Below the pieces are notes generated by a model. It saw only the letters and a list, made by a program, of their open reading frames with translations, ran no database searches and was not told the origin of the DNA. From Larix kaempferi (taxonomy: Eukaryota > Streptophyta > Pinopsida > Pinales > Pinaceae), in assembly GCA_027924585.1 (NCBI GenBank), contig BSBM01000047.1, positions 25,178,501 through 25,242,500 on the forward strand: a stretch of 64,000 nucleotides of DNA, in the 5' to 3' direction. A program made the position numbers and the translations under genes. Position 1 is the stretch's first letter. Each line of letters begins with the position of its first letter. This document shows, piece by piece, positions 32,736 through 44,035 of this stretch.

Positions 32736-35700
32736 GGTTGTGGGGAAAATGCACCTATAGTTCAGGGGAGAAACTACCAACTTACGGTGATAAAGATAGA
32801 CTTACAATCATTCTGCAAGTACACCAAATAAATGAAGAGATTAGGGTTTAGAAATGTAGGCACCTTATTCAGAAGGTTGATCCTAGCTTTGCTTCCCTCG
32901 CTCTTCAATGCTTATCCAGTATCGCAATGCCCAAACCTGCAAAACAACTTGATACCTTTCTCAAATACATTTGACTACATATATAATACTAATATCCATA
33001 ATATAAAGAGACATCAAACTATAATCAAACTGTAATCAAATCTGATACACATTAATAGGTCATATTTGGAAAGAGAAGAACATCTGATCTTTATTAATGA
33101 ATGAAAGCAAGTACATAAAGTTATACCTTCCTTCAAGCTTGGCACTTCACGAAACCTAGATTCAAGGTCTCCTGCTTCCGTTCTCCAAGGATTCCATCCT
33201 CTAATCAACTATGCTAGGGTTTACCAAAACTGAAGCACAAGAGAGGGGGATGAGGGTCTCCATTCCTCCAGCATAACAATATTGTAGACTTGTTCCCCTC
33301 ACATGGCCCTTCTACCCTCCTTCTATAATCAGTGAGGAAGAGGAAAAGAGGTTACAACCACTCAAGAGGTTTCCCAACCAACTTAACTTACTCAAATTTC
33401 AAGATTTTGACAAAAACAGGGGTGTACGCTACTCTATAGTAGACAAAGTCGCGTACACATGGCAATGGGCGCTACTTTAAATGAGACAAAGTCGCGTACA
33501 CATGCTACTATTTCAACAGTGGAGTCGCGCTCATATTGAAAAATGGCCAAAAACAGGCTTTTCTGCTCATTTTCAGGAGATGGTTTGGTCTGGAAAAATG
33601 TTCCTAAGGGTCATATACATCAAATGGGTCAAGAATGAGGTAATTTCGACCATTTTTAGCGTCCCAAATGACTCCTCCATCCACAAATGTCCTATTGTGT
33701 GACTTAACTTGATCTCAAGAAGTGTCGTCATGCGACCAAGGGAAGCAAGTGTCATCACGGACGGAGAGGTGTCATTTAAAGCTATAACAGATGCCCCCTA
33801 ATGTATGAGGTCAGAGGGAGTATGGGAAACGATGGCCGAAATACATTATAAATAAAAAAGAGTTGAATCATGGAGGAACGGAGAAACCAAGAATCATAGG
33901 CTCAAATGAAGTACCTGAAAGCAAAGGCAAAGTCAAACAAACTTATCCATGGGGTAACTGTCCATGTTCAAATGGTGGAACATGATCTCCAAGAGGATAC
34001 AATAACGATCCAAAATACTGATGCATATATCATGGCCACTAAAATACAAGCGTGGATCCATGAAGAACATAATTGTAAACATAGCCACATAAATACAAGG
34101 TGGATCTATGTCAAAACTGGAGAACATAGCCATAGAGAACAAGATGGATCTATGTCTCATCAAGAGCCAAAAAGAGTGTGGCTCAGTCTTGCGCAACTTG
34201 GGCGATAACATAAATAAGGTGATGCTATCGAGGATCCCAAGGTCTTCATCCAAAAACAACCCAAGGTACAAACCTATCCATGCGAATAAATGAGTTGATG
34301 TCGAACATGGGAGGTATCGTTTGATTACCGGTCATTGATGTATACCGTTAACAAACGTGAGGGAGTCCACCAATAATGAAAATGGAACCCAAGGTACCTA
34401 GTACATTCAAACAAGTGCGAATAAGTGGTCTTGGCGTCGAACACTTGAAGAATCCATCGGATAGGAGAAATTGATGTATTCCTATCTATCCAGTAGCGAG
34501 GGAAACTGCCACTAATGAATGCAATCCCCAAGGTACTAACCAAAACTCTAAACTTCATTCCCAGAGCAAAATGAGCTGAAGTCGATGGGAAGAAATCCGT
34601 TGGAAGGGAGACCTTAATGCATCCTCCATCATCCAACACGAGGGACACTCAATAGGTATGAGCTAATTTGGAGTAGGACTGAACACATGATGAAACATAC
34701 TGACACCAACGAATGGCCGACACATGAGGTCAAGGCAATTGCAGAATGGCCTACACAGGTTATATCCTTGAACAGTGAGCATGACACAAGAGTGACTTAG
34801 GCAGCTTTGAACACAAAGGGACCACGACACAAGTCTGCAATGTAGGAGACATTAATAGATTTTCCATATGATTGTAAGACTAACCAAACGGAGGAGTAAG
34901 AACTCTGAGATCGGGTTTATCCTAAGGCCAACACTAGAACCCAACTTGTTTGATAGACTCAAAACAGGTGCTTTGTTCAAGGAGATAGTTGACCTACTGC
35001 CATCATATTGAAAGATATTTTAACATTCTTCCCTTCCCTTTCCTTTTCCATTTTTTAACGAGCTTGACAAAGAACTAAAGCATGCTCGACAGTATTTTCA
35101 TATTTAAGGAGTCTGAAAAACCTAGAAGAAAACTCCATACACCTATCCGTGGATTTTATATTGAGCCTGGATTGGTCTGTGCTCGGCAGTGTTTTCTTGC
35201 TTATAGAGTTAAAAAACTTAAACAATCCTCTATACACCTATCCGTAGATTTTATATCGAGCCCGGATTGGTATGTGCTCGCTTGGTGTTTTCACATTTCG
35301 ATAGTCTGAAAACCCTAAAGACGACTCCAAAGGTCCTTTTTCGTAAAGTTAGTCTCCTTCCCCGAAAAAGTGTAAAATGATGGAAGAAGAACTCTTCTAG
35401 CGCATACAAGAGTATACCTAGAGTATACCTTTTCTGTAAATTATCTACCAAGGCCCGGAAAAGGGGTAATTCTGTACCTAAGTGGATGTCGGTTCAGTTA
35501 TTTTAACGAGCCCGAAAAGACAACTATGCTTGGCAAACTTTTCCTATTTAAGGAGTCTGAAAAGGGATTAAAAGAACTCCATAGGGATCTTTTCCGTAAA
35601 GGTTTAACGAGTCCGGAAAAGTAAACTCATGACCTCCTTACTGTTTTTTAACTTTCTCAAAGGAGATACAGAAAATGCTCACAACTTCCTTACTGTTTTT

Positions 35701-35989
35701 AATGAGCTCGAAGTGAAGATGAAGAAATCCTCATAGCCTCCTTACTGTTTTTAACGAGCTCGAAGGAAGGGTGGAAGAAATGCTCGTAACCTACTTACTG
35801 TTTTTAACGAGCTTGAAGGAAAGGTGGAAGAATGCTCGAAACCGACTTACTATTTTTAATGAGCTCGAAGTAAAAGAAGAATGCTCGCTTTGGGAGGAGA
35901 CGAGTGTCAGGGACATGCAAAACTAGCTCCAAGGGCATGGAACAAAGCTATGCCTAATGCAAGGAACATGAGCAAGATAAGTACACTCA
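32736..35989 (-). repeat. Array LTR 3
   Basis: The third LTR. Its terminal TG has mutated to GG and its TATA box to TATAGAA, so this copy is unlikely to drive transcription normally. The length is 3254 bp with the provisional edge. Confidence 0.7.
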
Positions 35990-38870
35990 GGGTGTGTCTC
36001 CTCCAGGTAAAAGGTGTCAAATTATGAGGGCAAAACGATACAGGGCTTAGCGGAAACGAGATCAGAGATGGAGGCTTATACAACGGGCTAAAAGCGTGGA
36101 AGCCGACTTCAAGCTCATTAGTGCAAGCGGGATCATAATAGATGCATATGCAATTTGAAAACAAAGATGGGAGCCTTATCAGGGATGGCCAGAAATATAT
36201 GAGGAAGAAAGATATGAGGCTTCTTCTCAAAGTCATGGTAAATCTAAAAAGGCTCCCGAACCTATGAGAAAAACTTAGCATGGGCACCAGAATGGCATAA
36301 GGGTGCTGACTAGGGTGACCCATGTTAGGTAGGCTTTGCTGTCGGACTGGTGCACAATGCATAAAGAGATGGCTAACACACCAATATCCAACAGGTTCAA
36401 CCCTATGGCGAATTTGGATGGCAAAAGGTTCAAATGCAACATAACAGCGGGGAAGCCTAAACCTATATGCAAGGTTCCGAATATACCTGACATGGTTGCA
36501 CAAAGTGTCGAAAAGGACCAGTAAGCAAGTATACATCCAGTTAAGAATCCTGTCTCCAAGAAAATTTAGTACCAGGATCATATCTAAAACATATGTAAGG
36601 AAAGACCCGATACAAGTCACTGTGGTAGAAATACTTTCAACTTCACTATCATCAACAGCAGGCATAAACAAGGCAGAGTTTTCAAATGAAGACTCTATGG
36701 TACCCAAGCCTGAGGACTTACAATCAACAAGATCAACTTCAGGATGAAGATCAAAGTTGAAGGAAATGATGGAATCTGCAGAAACAAATTCATCATCATG
36801 GGAGTTGAAAATTCTAGAAGCAGAATCAAACTCAGCAGGAACACTGATTTGCGGATCTATAGGAGAGTCCAAAGACTCAACAATAGGAAGATCAGACTTT
36901 AAGGTCAAATCGGGGTTGGACATAACTGCGACTAGAGAAACATCCAAATAAATGGCAGACTGTACTATAGACTCTAGGAAAACTTCATCGGAAGGAAGTA
37001 TATCATCCCAGATAGAATACATATCTAAACATTCAGATGGAGGTGTCACTTGGTCAAAAGTCGGGACTAAGTCCCGAGAAGGTAAGCATGAATTCAGAGA
37101 CTTCTTCTCAGTAGCATTTGAACTCAAGGAACAATATGCCACAACATTCCCATGTGACATAGTAGTGCCTAATGATGAGGGATCCGACTGGTCTACAATT
37201 GGGTAATAAGGAGGATCAACGAATGCAAGCTGGTCAATGGTGACAATGTTTTCGTTATGAGGGAAATGCATCACACGAAAAAACGTAGACACCACAGCAT
37301 GCATAGCATAAATGTAATCACGCCCGAGGATCATATCAAAGTCCATAAGGTCCTTTAAAACCATAAAATCAACTAAGACTGTTTTTCCACCCAAAGTAAC
37401 AGGTGCCTGACGGAGGAACCCAAACGGTTCACTAGGTCTTTTATCGAAGGTCAACGGCCAATTGTTAGCTGGAATAACATTAGGGAAACCCAAATCTCTC
37501 CAAGCATAAGCGGATAAGCTACTAACAGAAGCACCTTCATCAACAATGCATCGATTAACCGTATGGTTCCCGATATCAACCTTTATCTGGAAAGGTGTCG
37601 AAGAAGGAAGACGAGGCTCGGCTAGACTATTCCAATCAAAGGAAATGATCCCAGGGCTTGGTATGGGTTCACATGGCACAGATGAAGTGCCCCCTTTTTC
37701 AGGAATATCTGAACTGGTAATGCAGAAGACTTCAGTAGTAGGTGCATCAATCTCCGAAGGACTGATGGGATCGATCGAAGATTGCATCGATTCGATCACT
37801 TCACTCTCCAAAGGAAGAGTGGGGTCGACCAAAGATTGCATTGGTTCAACCACTTTATCAACCAAAGGTTGATCTGACTGTAGGGAATCTATAGACAACT
37901 CAGGAACAGAGGTTCCTTCAGACATGGACCACACTCTTCGTGCCTCTGGAATGGCACGGCATCGGTGAGTAAGGTGATCTCCCTTACAAAGTTTGCAAGG
38001 GAACTTTGGTTTCCGTCCTATAGGTTTAGACTCCTTTACAACGTCAGTACTCTCAACATGACTAGCGTTGGCTGACAGCTTGCCCCCAGCATGATTCACA
38101 GAGGCTGGTTGCTCAGAAGTAGAAGACTTTTGAACTAAGGACCACACTTTTTGCACTTCTGGAAGTAAAGGGCACAAGTAAGTAAGGTGGTCTCCCTCGC
38201 AAAACTTACAAGGGAACTTAAGCTTCTGTTTGTTTGGTTTGTCGACAATGTCAACTCCCTCAGCATGACTTGCAGTGGCTGATCTGGTGTCTCCAGTATG
38301 ACTCACAGGAACTGGTGACTTGTCATTAATATGACTAGCAGTGATCAATGACGTGTCCTCAACATGACTAACAGTGGTTGAAGACAAACTTTCAGTATGA
38401 TTTTCAGTGACTAAAAGTTTTCTCCCAGCATGACCTCCAGAGGCTGAGTAGGTGCCCCCTGCATGACTTGCAGAGGAAGGGTGTTTGCCCCCAGCATGAC
38501 TTGCAGAGGCTGGGTTGCTGCCCCCTTGTTTTAGCATCTTCTTCCTATTCTTCCCCCGTCTATTCCTTTTAGACTGTTGGCTACTAGTATTGCTACTTTC
38601 GCCACATGAGGTAGAAGGAGGAGGAGAAGATGTTACTGGTAAAGAAGGCCCAGGGTTCTGATGCTCTTGATTTGAGGTGCTCACAAAAGAAGCGTCAGGA
38701 GCATGCAAGGCATTCGGAGTGGAAAACAACGAAACAGAAAGCCCTATAGTGAATCCAGGAAGATTCAAAGTATCCATTAAGGGAGTACCAATGTTTCCAA
38801 TGAATGGAACAGCACAAGGATCCCCCGTAACAGGGGTACCTTGATTGGCACTCGCCGGAACGCTAGACAT
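35907..38870 (-). CDS. 987-residue gag/protease-like protein of a non-autonomous LTR element (unit 3)
   Basis: This is the only full-length reading in the array. Residues 1-115 are Ser/Pro/Thr-rich with a basic patch (KRNRRGKNRKK at 101-111). Residues 121-205 are imperfect repeats around SHAGG. Two zinc knuckles of form CX2CX3HX4C lie at 221-233 (CKFCEGDHLTYLC) and 292-304 (CKLCKGDHLTHRC), one residue shorter than the usual CX2CX4HX4C. A retropepsin-like domain spans about 428-520, with active site DEGAS at 444-448 and ILGRDY at 514-519. Residues 521-750 are acidic. Hydrophobic segments lie at about 753-790, 885-900 and 960-980. No capsid domain, RT or integrase is seen. It would act in particle assembly and self-processing, borrowing RT and integrase from another element; that role is inferred. 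The last residues overlap the provisional LTR edge. Confidence 0.75.
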   Translation of the reverse strand: MSSVPASANQGTPVTGDPCAVPFIGNIGTPLMDTLNLPGFTIGLSVSLFSTPNALHAPDASFVSTSNQEHQNPGPSLPVTSSPPPSTSCGESSNTSSQQSKRNRRGKNRKKMLKQGGSNPASASHAGGKHPSSASHAGGTYSASGGHAGRKLLVTENHTESLSSTTVSHVEDTSLITASHINDKSPVPVSHTGDTRSATASHAEGVDIVDKPNKQKLKFPCKFCEGDHLTYLCPLLPEVQKVWSLVQKSSTSEQPASVNHAGGKLSANASHVESTDVVKESKPIGRKPKFPCKLCKGDHLTHRCRAIPEARRVWSMSEGTSVPELSIDSLQSDQPLVDKVVEPMQSLVDPTLPLESEVIESMQSSIDPISPSEIDAPTTEVFCITSSDIPEKGGTSSVPCEPIPSPGIISFDWNSLAEPRLPSSTPFQIKVDIGNHTVNRCIVDEGASVSSLSAYAWRDLGFPNVIPANNWPLTFDKRPSEPFGFLRQAPVTLGGKTVLVDFMVLKDLMDFDMILGRDYIYAMHAVVSTFFRVMHFPHNENIVTIDQLAFVDPPYYPIVDQSDPSSLGTTMSHGNVVAYCSLSSNATEKKSLNSCLPSRDLVPTFDQVTPPSECLDMYSIWDDILPSDEVFLESIVQSAIYLDVSLVAVMSNPDLTLKSDLPIVESLDSPIDPQISVPAEFDSASRIFNSHDDEFVSADSIISFNFDLHPEVDLVDCKSSGLGTIESSFENSALFMPAVDDSEVESISTTVTCIGSFLTYVLDMILVLNFLGDRILNWMYTCLLVLFDTLCNHVRYIRNLAYRFRLPRCYVAFEPFAIQIRHRVEPVGYWCVSHLFMHCAPVRQQSLPNMGHPSQHPYAILVPMLSFSHRFGSLFRFTMTLRRSLISFFLIYFWPSLIRLPSLFSNCICIYYDPACTNELEVGFHAFSPLYKPPSLISFPLSPVSFCPHNLTPFTWRRHTLSVLILLMFLALGIALFHALGASFACP

Positions 38871-40599
38871 AGTTTCCTGCTCAAATGAACAAGAAGTTCT
38901 CTAAGGCAAACTAAAAAAAGTAGCACAAAGAGCACACCACTAAAAAAGGTCCTAGGTAAATCAAACCAGGCAAACAAAGATGCCTTTCTGGAGAAGAGTC
39001 TGGGATGATGAGGGCCCGGAACAGATCAATGAAGGAAGAAAGACAGTTACCCGGGGTCCACAATACAATCACTAAGGGTGCAAGCGCTGGAATCACCCAA
39101 CTTCCCTCCCAAAGACCTGCAAGGGATTTCCTCCCACGTCTGTCTTAGGTACAAGAGATATACCCTCTGCTGTCACCTGTGTATGAACCTAGAGTCAGAT
39201 ACTAAGGATACTACAACACCGAAAACTCCTGGGGGAACAGTCACCGATCGAATCAGAAAGCGTGGGCAGGGTAGCTAAGCCCGAAACTCGAAAGAGTCCC
39301 CAATATGCAATCCGATCCTAGCGTATGCTCGAACAGAAAGTAGAAGGAGTATTCCCAACAATCTGATCTTGCAATGACCTACTACATAGATCCCAGGCAA
39401 GTTTTGAGTGAAATGGGTTTACCTGTGATAGTCTTACTACGATTTTTGCGTAATGTGTGATCTTGGGTGGTTTAAGGTGTTTTAAACCCAAGATCCTAAC
39501 CAAGACTAGTTGATGTAGTGTAACCTAGAAAAGAAAATGTTGCTAGTTCATTTTATTAGGGTTCATTTTAAAGGTTACTTGCTTACTCAAAAAGGTAGTG
39601 GGTGTGTGAGAGTGGTTATAATAGAGATAGAGTACTGAAAATGAAATATTTACCACCAAACAAATCTTTTTCTTTTCAATGCAAGCCTTAAAATTCTGAT
39701 CTAGAATGCATGTGCAAATGCAATTTTTTAATCTTTCGAATGCAAAAAAGGTAAAAATAAAGTCTAAATGTACAAAAATAAACTCAAAACCTAAGAATGC
39801 AGCTACTCAAGCAACTAGGTATGCAAAAGAAAACTTGTTCTTTTTGATGCAAAGCATTCTAAAATCTTTTAAGCCACTTGCAAGGTACTCTATTTAGAAA
39901 ATGAATCAAAATTCTTTATGCTTTTCAAAGGTAAGAAACAAAAACTGAAACTAACCTACTATCAAAGCAAAGCAAAGAAACTTTCAAGTTCTCTTGATGA
40001 AACAGTAAAAGCTACCAAATACGACTTTCAAATTCTTATTGATGTAAGCATGCCAACCATTGGGAAAAGAGTACAAAAACTACTTTTAGACCCAAAAGAA
40101 GAAAATGACCTACAAAGAAGTATGGTTTGGTAAAGTCAAGTCTGCACATAAACAATGCAAACAAGGTCTTGAACAACAGCCAAAACACTTGAGCTTTCAC
40201 TACAAAAGAAAACATAAAAGCATAAGGGAGGATAAAAAACCAATCTAAAAGAGAAATTTCACTCAAATAGATACAAACAGGGTCAAAAAGACTCAAAAGG
40301 TTTCAAATCCAGTGGAAATGGGGCAAGCAAGTTCAGTCAGACTCAAATTAGGGTACAAAACACCAAACAGGTCCACAACCCCCCAACTTGAATCAACAAA
40401 CCCAAAAACTTTCCAAACAAGCCCAAATCGATCAAAAGAGGTTCAAATCATGAATGTAGGATTAGTATAAGGATGGGAGACCACTTATAGTGATTTAACT
40501 CAAACCTAGGGTCATTAGGGACCCCAAAAAAATGCAGCCACAACCCCTAGATTTGGGTCCACAACCCAAAAACTCAAAAAAATCAAACCCAGATTTTGA

Positions 40600-40702
40600 G
40601 CGCTACTGTGTATGAAGGAAACTAGCGCCCATAGCAGGATGGGCGCTACTATGTAGAGGAAAAGTAGCGTATGGGCGCTACTGTGTGGTACAAACAGTAG
40701 CG
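40600..40702 (-). repeat. Three consecutive stem-loops in the leader, unit 3
   Basis: Perfect arms: GCGCTA 40600-40605 with TAGCGC 40623-40628; CGCTACT 40644-40650 with AGTAGCG 40663-40669; CGCTACTG 40676-40683 with CAGTAGCG 40695-40702. Loops are 11-17 bases. The cluster sits about 200-300 nt downstream of the primer site in the transcript, the region that carries packaging or dimerisation signals in retroelements. Function is not established. Confidence 0.72.
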
Positions 40703-40901
40703 TATAGGTGGAAAAAGTTGGAAAAATGGGGTTAAAACCACCACACCTAGGTCCACAAGGGTTTGCAAGGGCTGGGAAGGGTCTGTAAAAGCCAAGGAGG
40801 GTCAAACAGAGCCTACTAACTGATCCTAATCAATAAAATGAACAAAGACCATCAAACAAGACTGAAGAAATGACCTTGGATACCCCTAAGCAGTTAGGAT
40901 T

Positions 40902-40919
40902 TCCCCAGCGGAGTCGCCA
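40902..40919 (-). other. Primer-binding site, array unit 3
   Basis: Exact copy of the 18-mer at 24529, with a three-base spacer (gat on the minus strand) to the LTR end CAACA. Confidence 0.8.
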
Positions 40920-40922
40920 ATC

Positions 40923-43900
40923 TGTTGTGGGGAAAATGCACCTATAGTTCAGGGGAGAAACTACCAACTTAGGGTGATAAAGATAGACTTACAATCATTC
41001 TGCAAGTACACCAAATAAATGAAGAGATTAGGGTTTAGAAATGTAGGCACCTTATTCAGAAGGTTGATCCTAGCTTTGCTTCCCTCGCTCTTCAATGCTT
41101 ATCCAGTATCGCAATGCCCAAACCTGCAAAACAACTTGATACCTTTCTCGAATACATTTGACTACATATATAATACTGATATCCATAATATAAAGAGACA
41201 TCAAACTATAATCAAACTGTAATCAAATCTGATACACATTAATAGGGCATATTTGGAAAGAGAAGAACGTCTGATCTTTATCAATGATTGAAAGCAAGTA
41301 GATAAAGTTATACCTTCCTTCAAGCTTGGCACTTCACGAAACTTAGATTCAAGGTCTCCTGCTTCCGTTCTCCAAGGATTCGAGCCTCTAATCAACTGGG
41401 TTTACCAAACCTGAAGCACAAGAGAGGGGGATGAGGGTCTCCATTCCTCCAGCATAACAATATTGTAGACTTGTTCCCCTCACATGGCCCTTCTACCCTC
41501 CTTATATAATAAGTTAGGAAGAGGAAAAGAAGTTACAACCACTCAAGAGGTTTCCCAACCAAATTAACTTACTCAAATTTTGATATTTTGACCAAACCAG
41601 GTGTGTACGCTACTCTATAGTAGACAAAGTCGCGTACACATGGAAATGGGCGCTACTTTAAATGAGACAAAGTCGCGTACACACGCTACTATTTCAACAG
41701 TGGAGTCGCGCTCATATTGAAAAATGGCCAAAAACAGGCTTTTCTGCTCATTTTCAGGAGATGGTTTGGTCTGGAAAAATGTTCCTAAGGGTCATGTACA
41801 TCAAATGGATCAAGAATGACGTAATTTCGACCATTTTTAGTATCCCAAATGACTCCTCCATCCACAAATGTCCTGTTGTGTGAGTTAACTTGATCTCAAG
41901 AAGTGTCGTCATGCGACCAAGGGAAGCAAGTGTCGTCACGGAGGGAGAGGTGTCATTTCAAGCTATAACAGATGCCCCCTAATGTATGAGGTCAGAGGGA
42001 GTACGGGAAACGATGGCCGAAATACATTATAAATAAAAAAGAGTTGAATCGTGGAGGAACGGAGAAACCAAGAATCATAGGCTCAAATGAAGTACCTGAA
42101 AGCAAAGGCAAAGTCAGACAAACTTATCCATGGGGTAATTGTCCATGTTCAAATGGTGGAACATGATCTCCAAGAGGATACAATAACGATCCAAAATACT
42201 GATGCATATATCATGGCCACTAAAATACAAGCGTGGATCCATGAAGAACATAAGTGTAAACATAGCCACATAAATACAAGGTGGATCTATGTCAAAACTG
42301 GAGAACATAGCCATAGAGAACAAGCTGGATCTATGTCTCATCAAGAGCCAAAAAGAGTGTGGCTCAGTCTTGCGCAACTTGGGCGATAACATAAATAAGG
42401 TGATGCTATCGAGGATCCCAAGGTCTTCATCCAAAAACAACCCAAGGTACAAACCTATCCATGCGAAAAAATGAGTTGATGTCGAACATGGGAGGTATCG
42501 TTTGATTACCGGTCATTGATGTATACCGTTAACAAACGCGAGGGTGTCCACCAATAATGAAAATGGAACCCAAGGTACCTAGTACATTCAAACAAGTGCG
42601 AATAAGTGGTCTTGCCGTCGAACACTTGAAGAATCCATCGGATAGGAGACATTGATGTAATCCCATCTATCCAATAGCGAGGGAAACTGCCACTAATGAA
42701 TGCAATCCCCAAGGTACTAACCGAAACTCTAAACTTCATTCCCAGAGCACAATGAGTTGAAGTCGACGGGAAGAAGTCCGTTGGAAGGGAGGCCTTAATG
42801 CATCCTCCATCATCCAACACGAGGGACACTCAATAGGTATGAGCTAATTTGGAGTAGGACTGAACACATGATGAAACATACTGACACCAAGGAATGGCCG
42901 ACACATGAGGTCAAGGCAATTGTAGAATGGCCGACACAGGTTATATCCTTGAATAGTGAGCATGACACAAGAGTGACTTAGGCAGGTTTGAACACAAAGG
43001 GACCACGACACAAGTCTGCAATGTAGGAGACATTAATAGATTCTCCATATGATTGTAAGACTAACCAAACGGAGGAGTAAGAACTCTGAGATCAGGTTTA
43101 TCCTAAGGCCAACACTAGAACCCAACTTCTTTGATAGACTCAAAACAGGTGCTTTGTTCAAGGAGATAGTTGACTTGCTGCCATCATATTGAAAGATATT
43201 TTAACATTCTTCCCTTCCCTTTCCTTTTTCATTTTTTAACGAGCTTGACAAATAACTAAAGCATGCTCGACGGTATTTTCATATTTAAGGAGTCTGAAAA
43301 ACCTAGAAGAAAACTTCATACACCTATCCGTGGATTTTATATTGAGCCCGGATTGGTCTGTGCTCGGCGGTGTTTTCTTGCTTATAGAGTTAAAAAACTT
43401 AAACAGTCCTCTATACACCTATCCATAGATTTTATATCGAGCCTGGATTGGTATGTGCTCGCTTCGTGTTTTCACATTTCGAGAGTTTGAAAACCCTAAA
43501 GACGACTCCAAAGGTCCTTTTTCGTAAAGTTAGTCTCCTTCCCCGAAAAAGTGTAAAATGATGGAAGAAGAACTCTGAAAAGGGCTTAAAAGAACTCCAT
43601 AGGGATCTTTTCTGTAAAGGTTTAACGAGTCTGGAAAAGTAAACTCATGACCTCCTTACTGTTTTTTAACGAGCTCAAAGGAGATACAGAAAATGCTCGC
43701 AACTTCCTTACTGTTTTTAATGAGCTCGAAGTGAAGATGAAAGAAATGCTCATAGCCTCCTTACTATTTTTAACGAGCTCAAAGGAAGGGTGGAAGAAAT
43801 GCTCGTAACCTACTTACTGTTTTTAACGAGCTCGAAGGAAAGGTGGAAGAATGCTCAAAACCTACTTACTTTTTTTAATGAGCTCGAAGTAAAAGAAGAA

Positions 43901-44008
43901 TGCTCGCTTTGGGAGGAGACGAGTGTCAGGGACATGCAAAACTAGCTCCAAGCGCATGGAACAAAGCTATGCCTAATGCAAGGAACATGAGCAAGATAAG
44001 TACACTCA
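40923..44008 (-). repeat. Array LTR 4 (right-most, with internal deletion)
   Basis: The fourth LTR, 168 bp shorter than the others with the same provisional edge. About 162 bp are missing at 43576, where gaagaactc joins tgaaaaggg. The TATA box is intact at 41502-41508. Homology to the internal units continues past the edge to 44057 and then stops. By orientation this is the 5' LTR of unit 3. Confidence 0.72.
41502..41508 (-). promoter_or_regulatory. TATA box, array LTR 4
   Basis: Minus-strand TATATAA upstream of the only full-length ORF in the array. Confidence 0.6.
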
Positions 44009-44035
44009 GGGTGTGTCTCCTCCAGGTAAAAGGTG

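Noticed and set aside
36757-37872. Plus-strand ORFs opposite the 987-residue protein
   Set aside because: They are antisense shadows of the minus-strand ORF.
40036-40805. Hydrophobic minus-strand ORFs in the array leader, present in all units
   Set aside because: They lie in the untranslated leader, overlap the stem-loop cluster, and their conservation matches that of the surrounding DNA. I treated them as chance readings.
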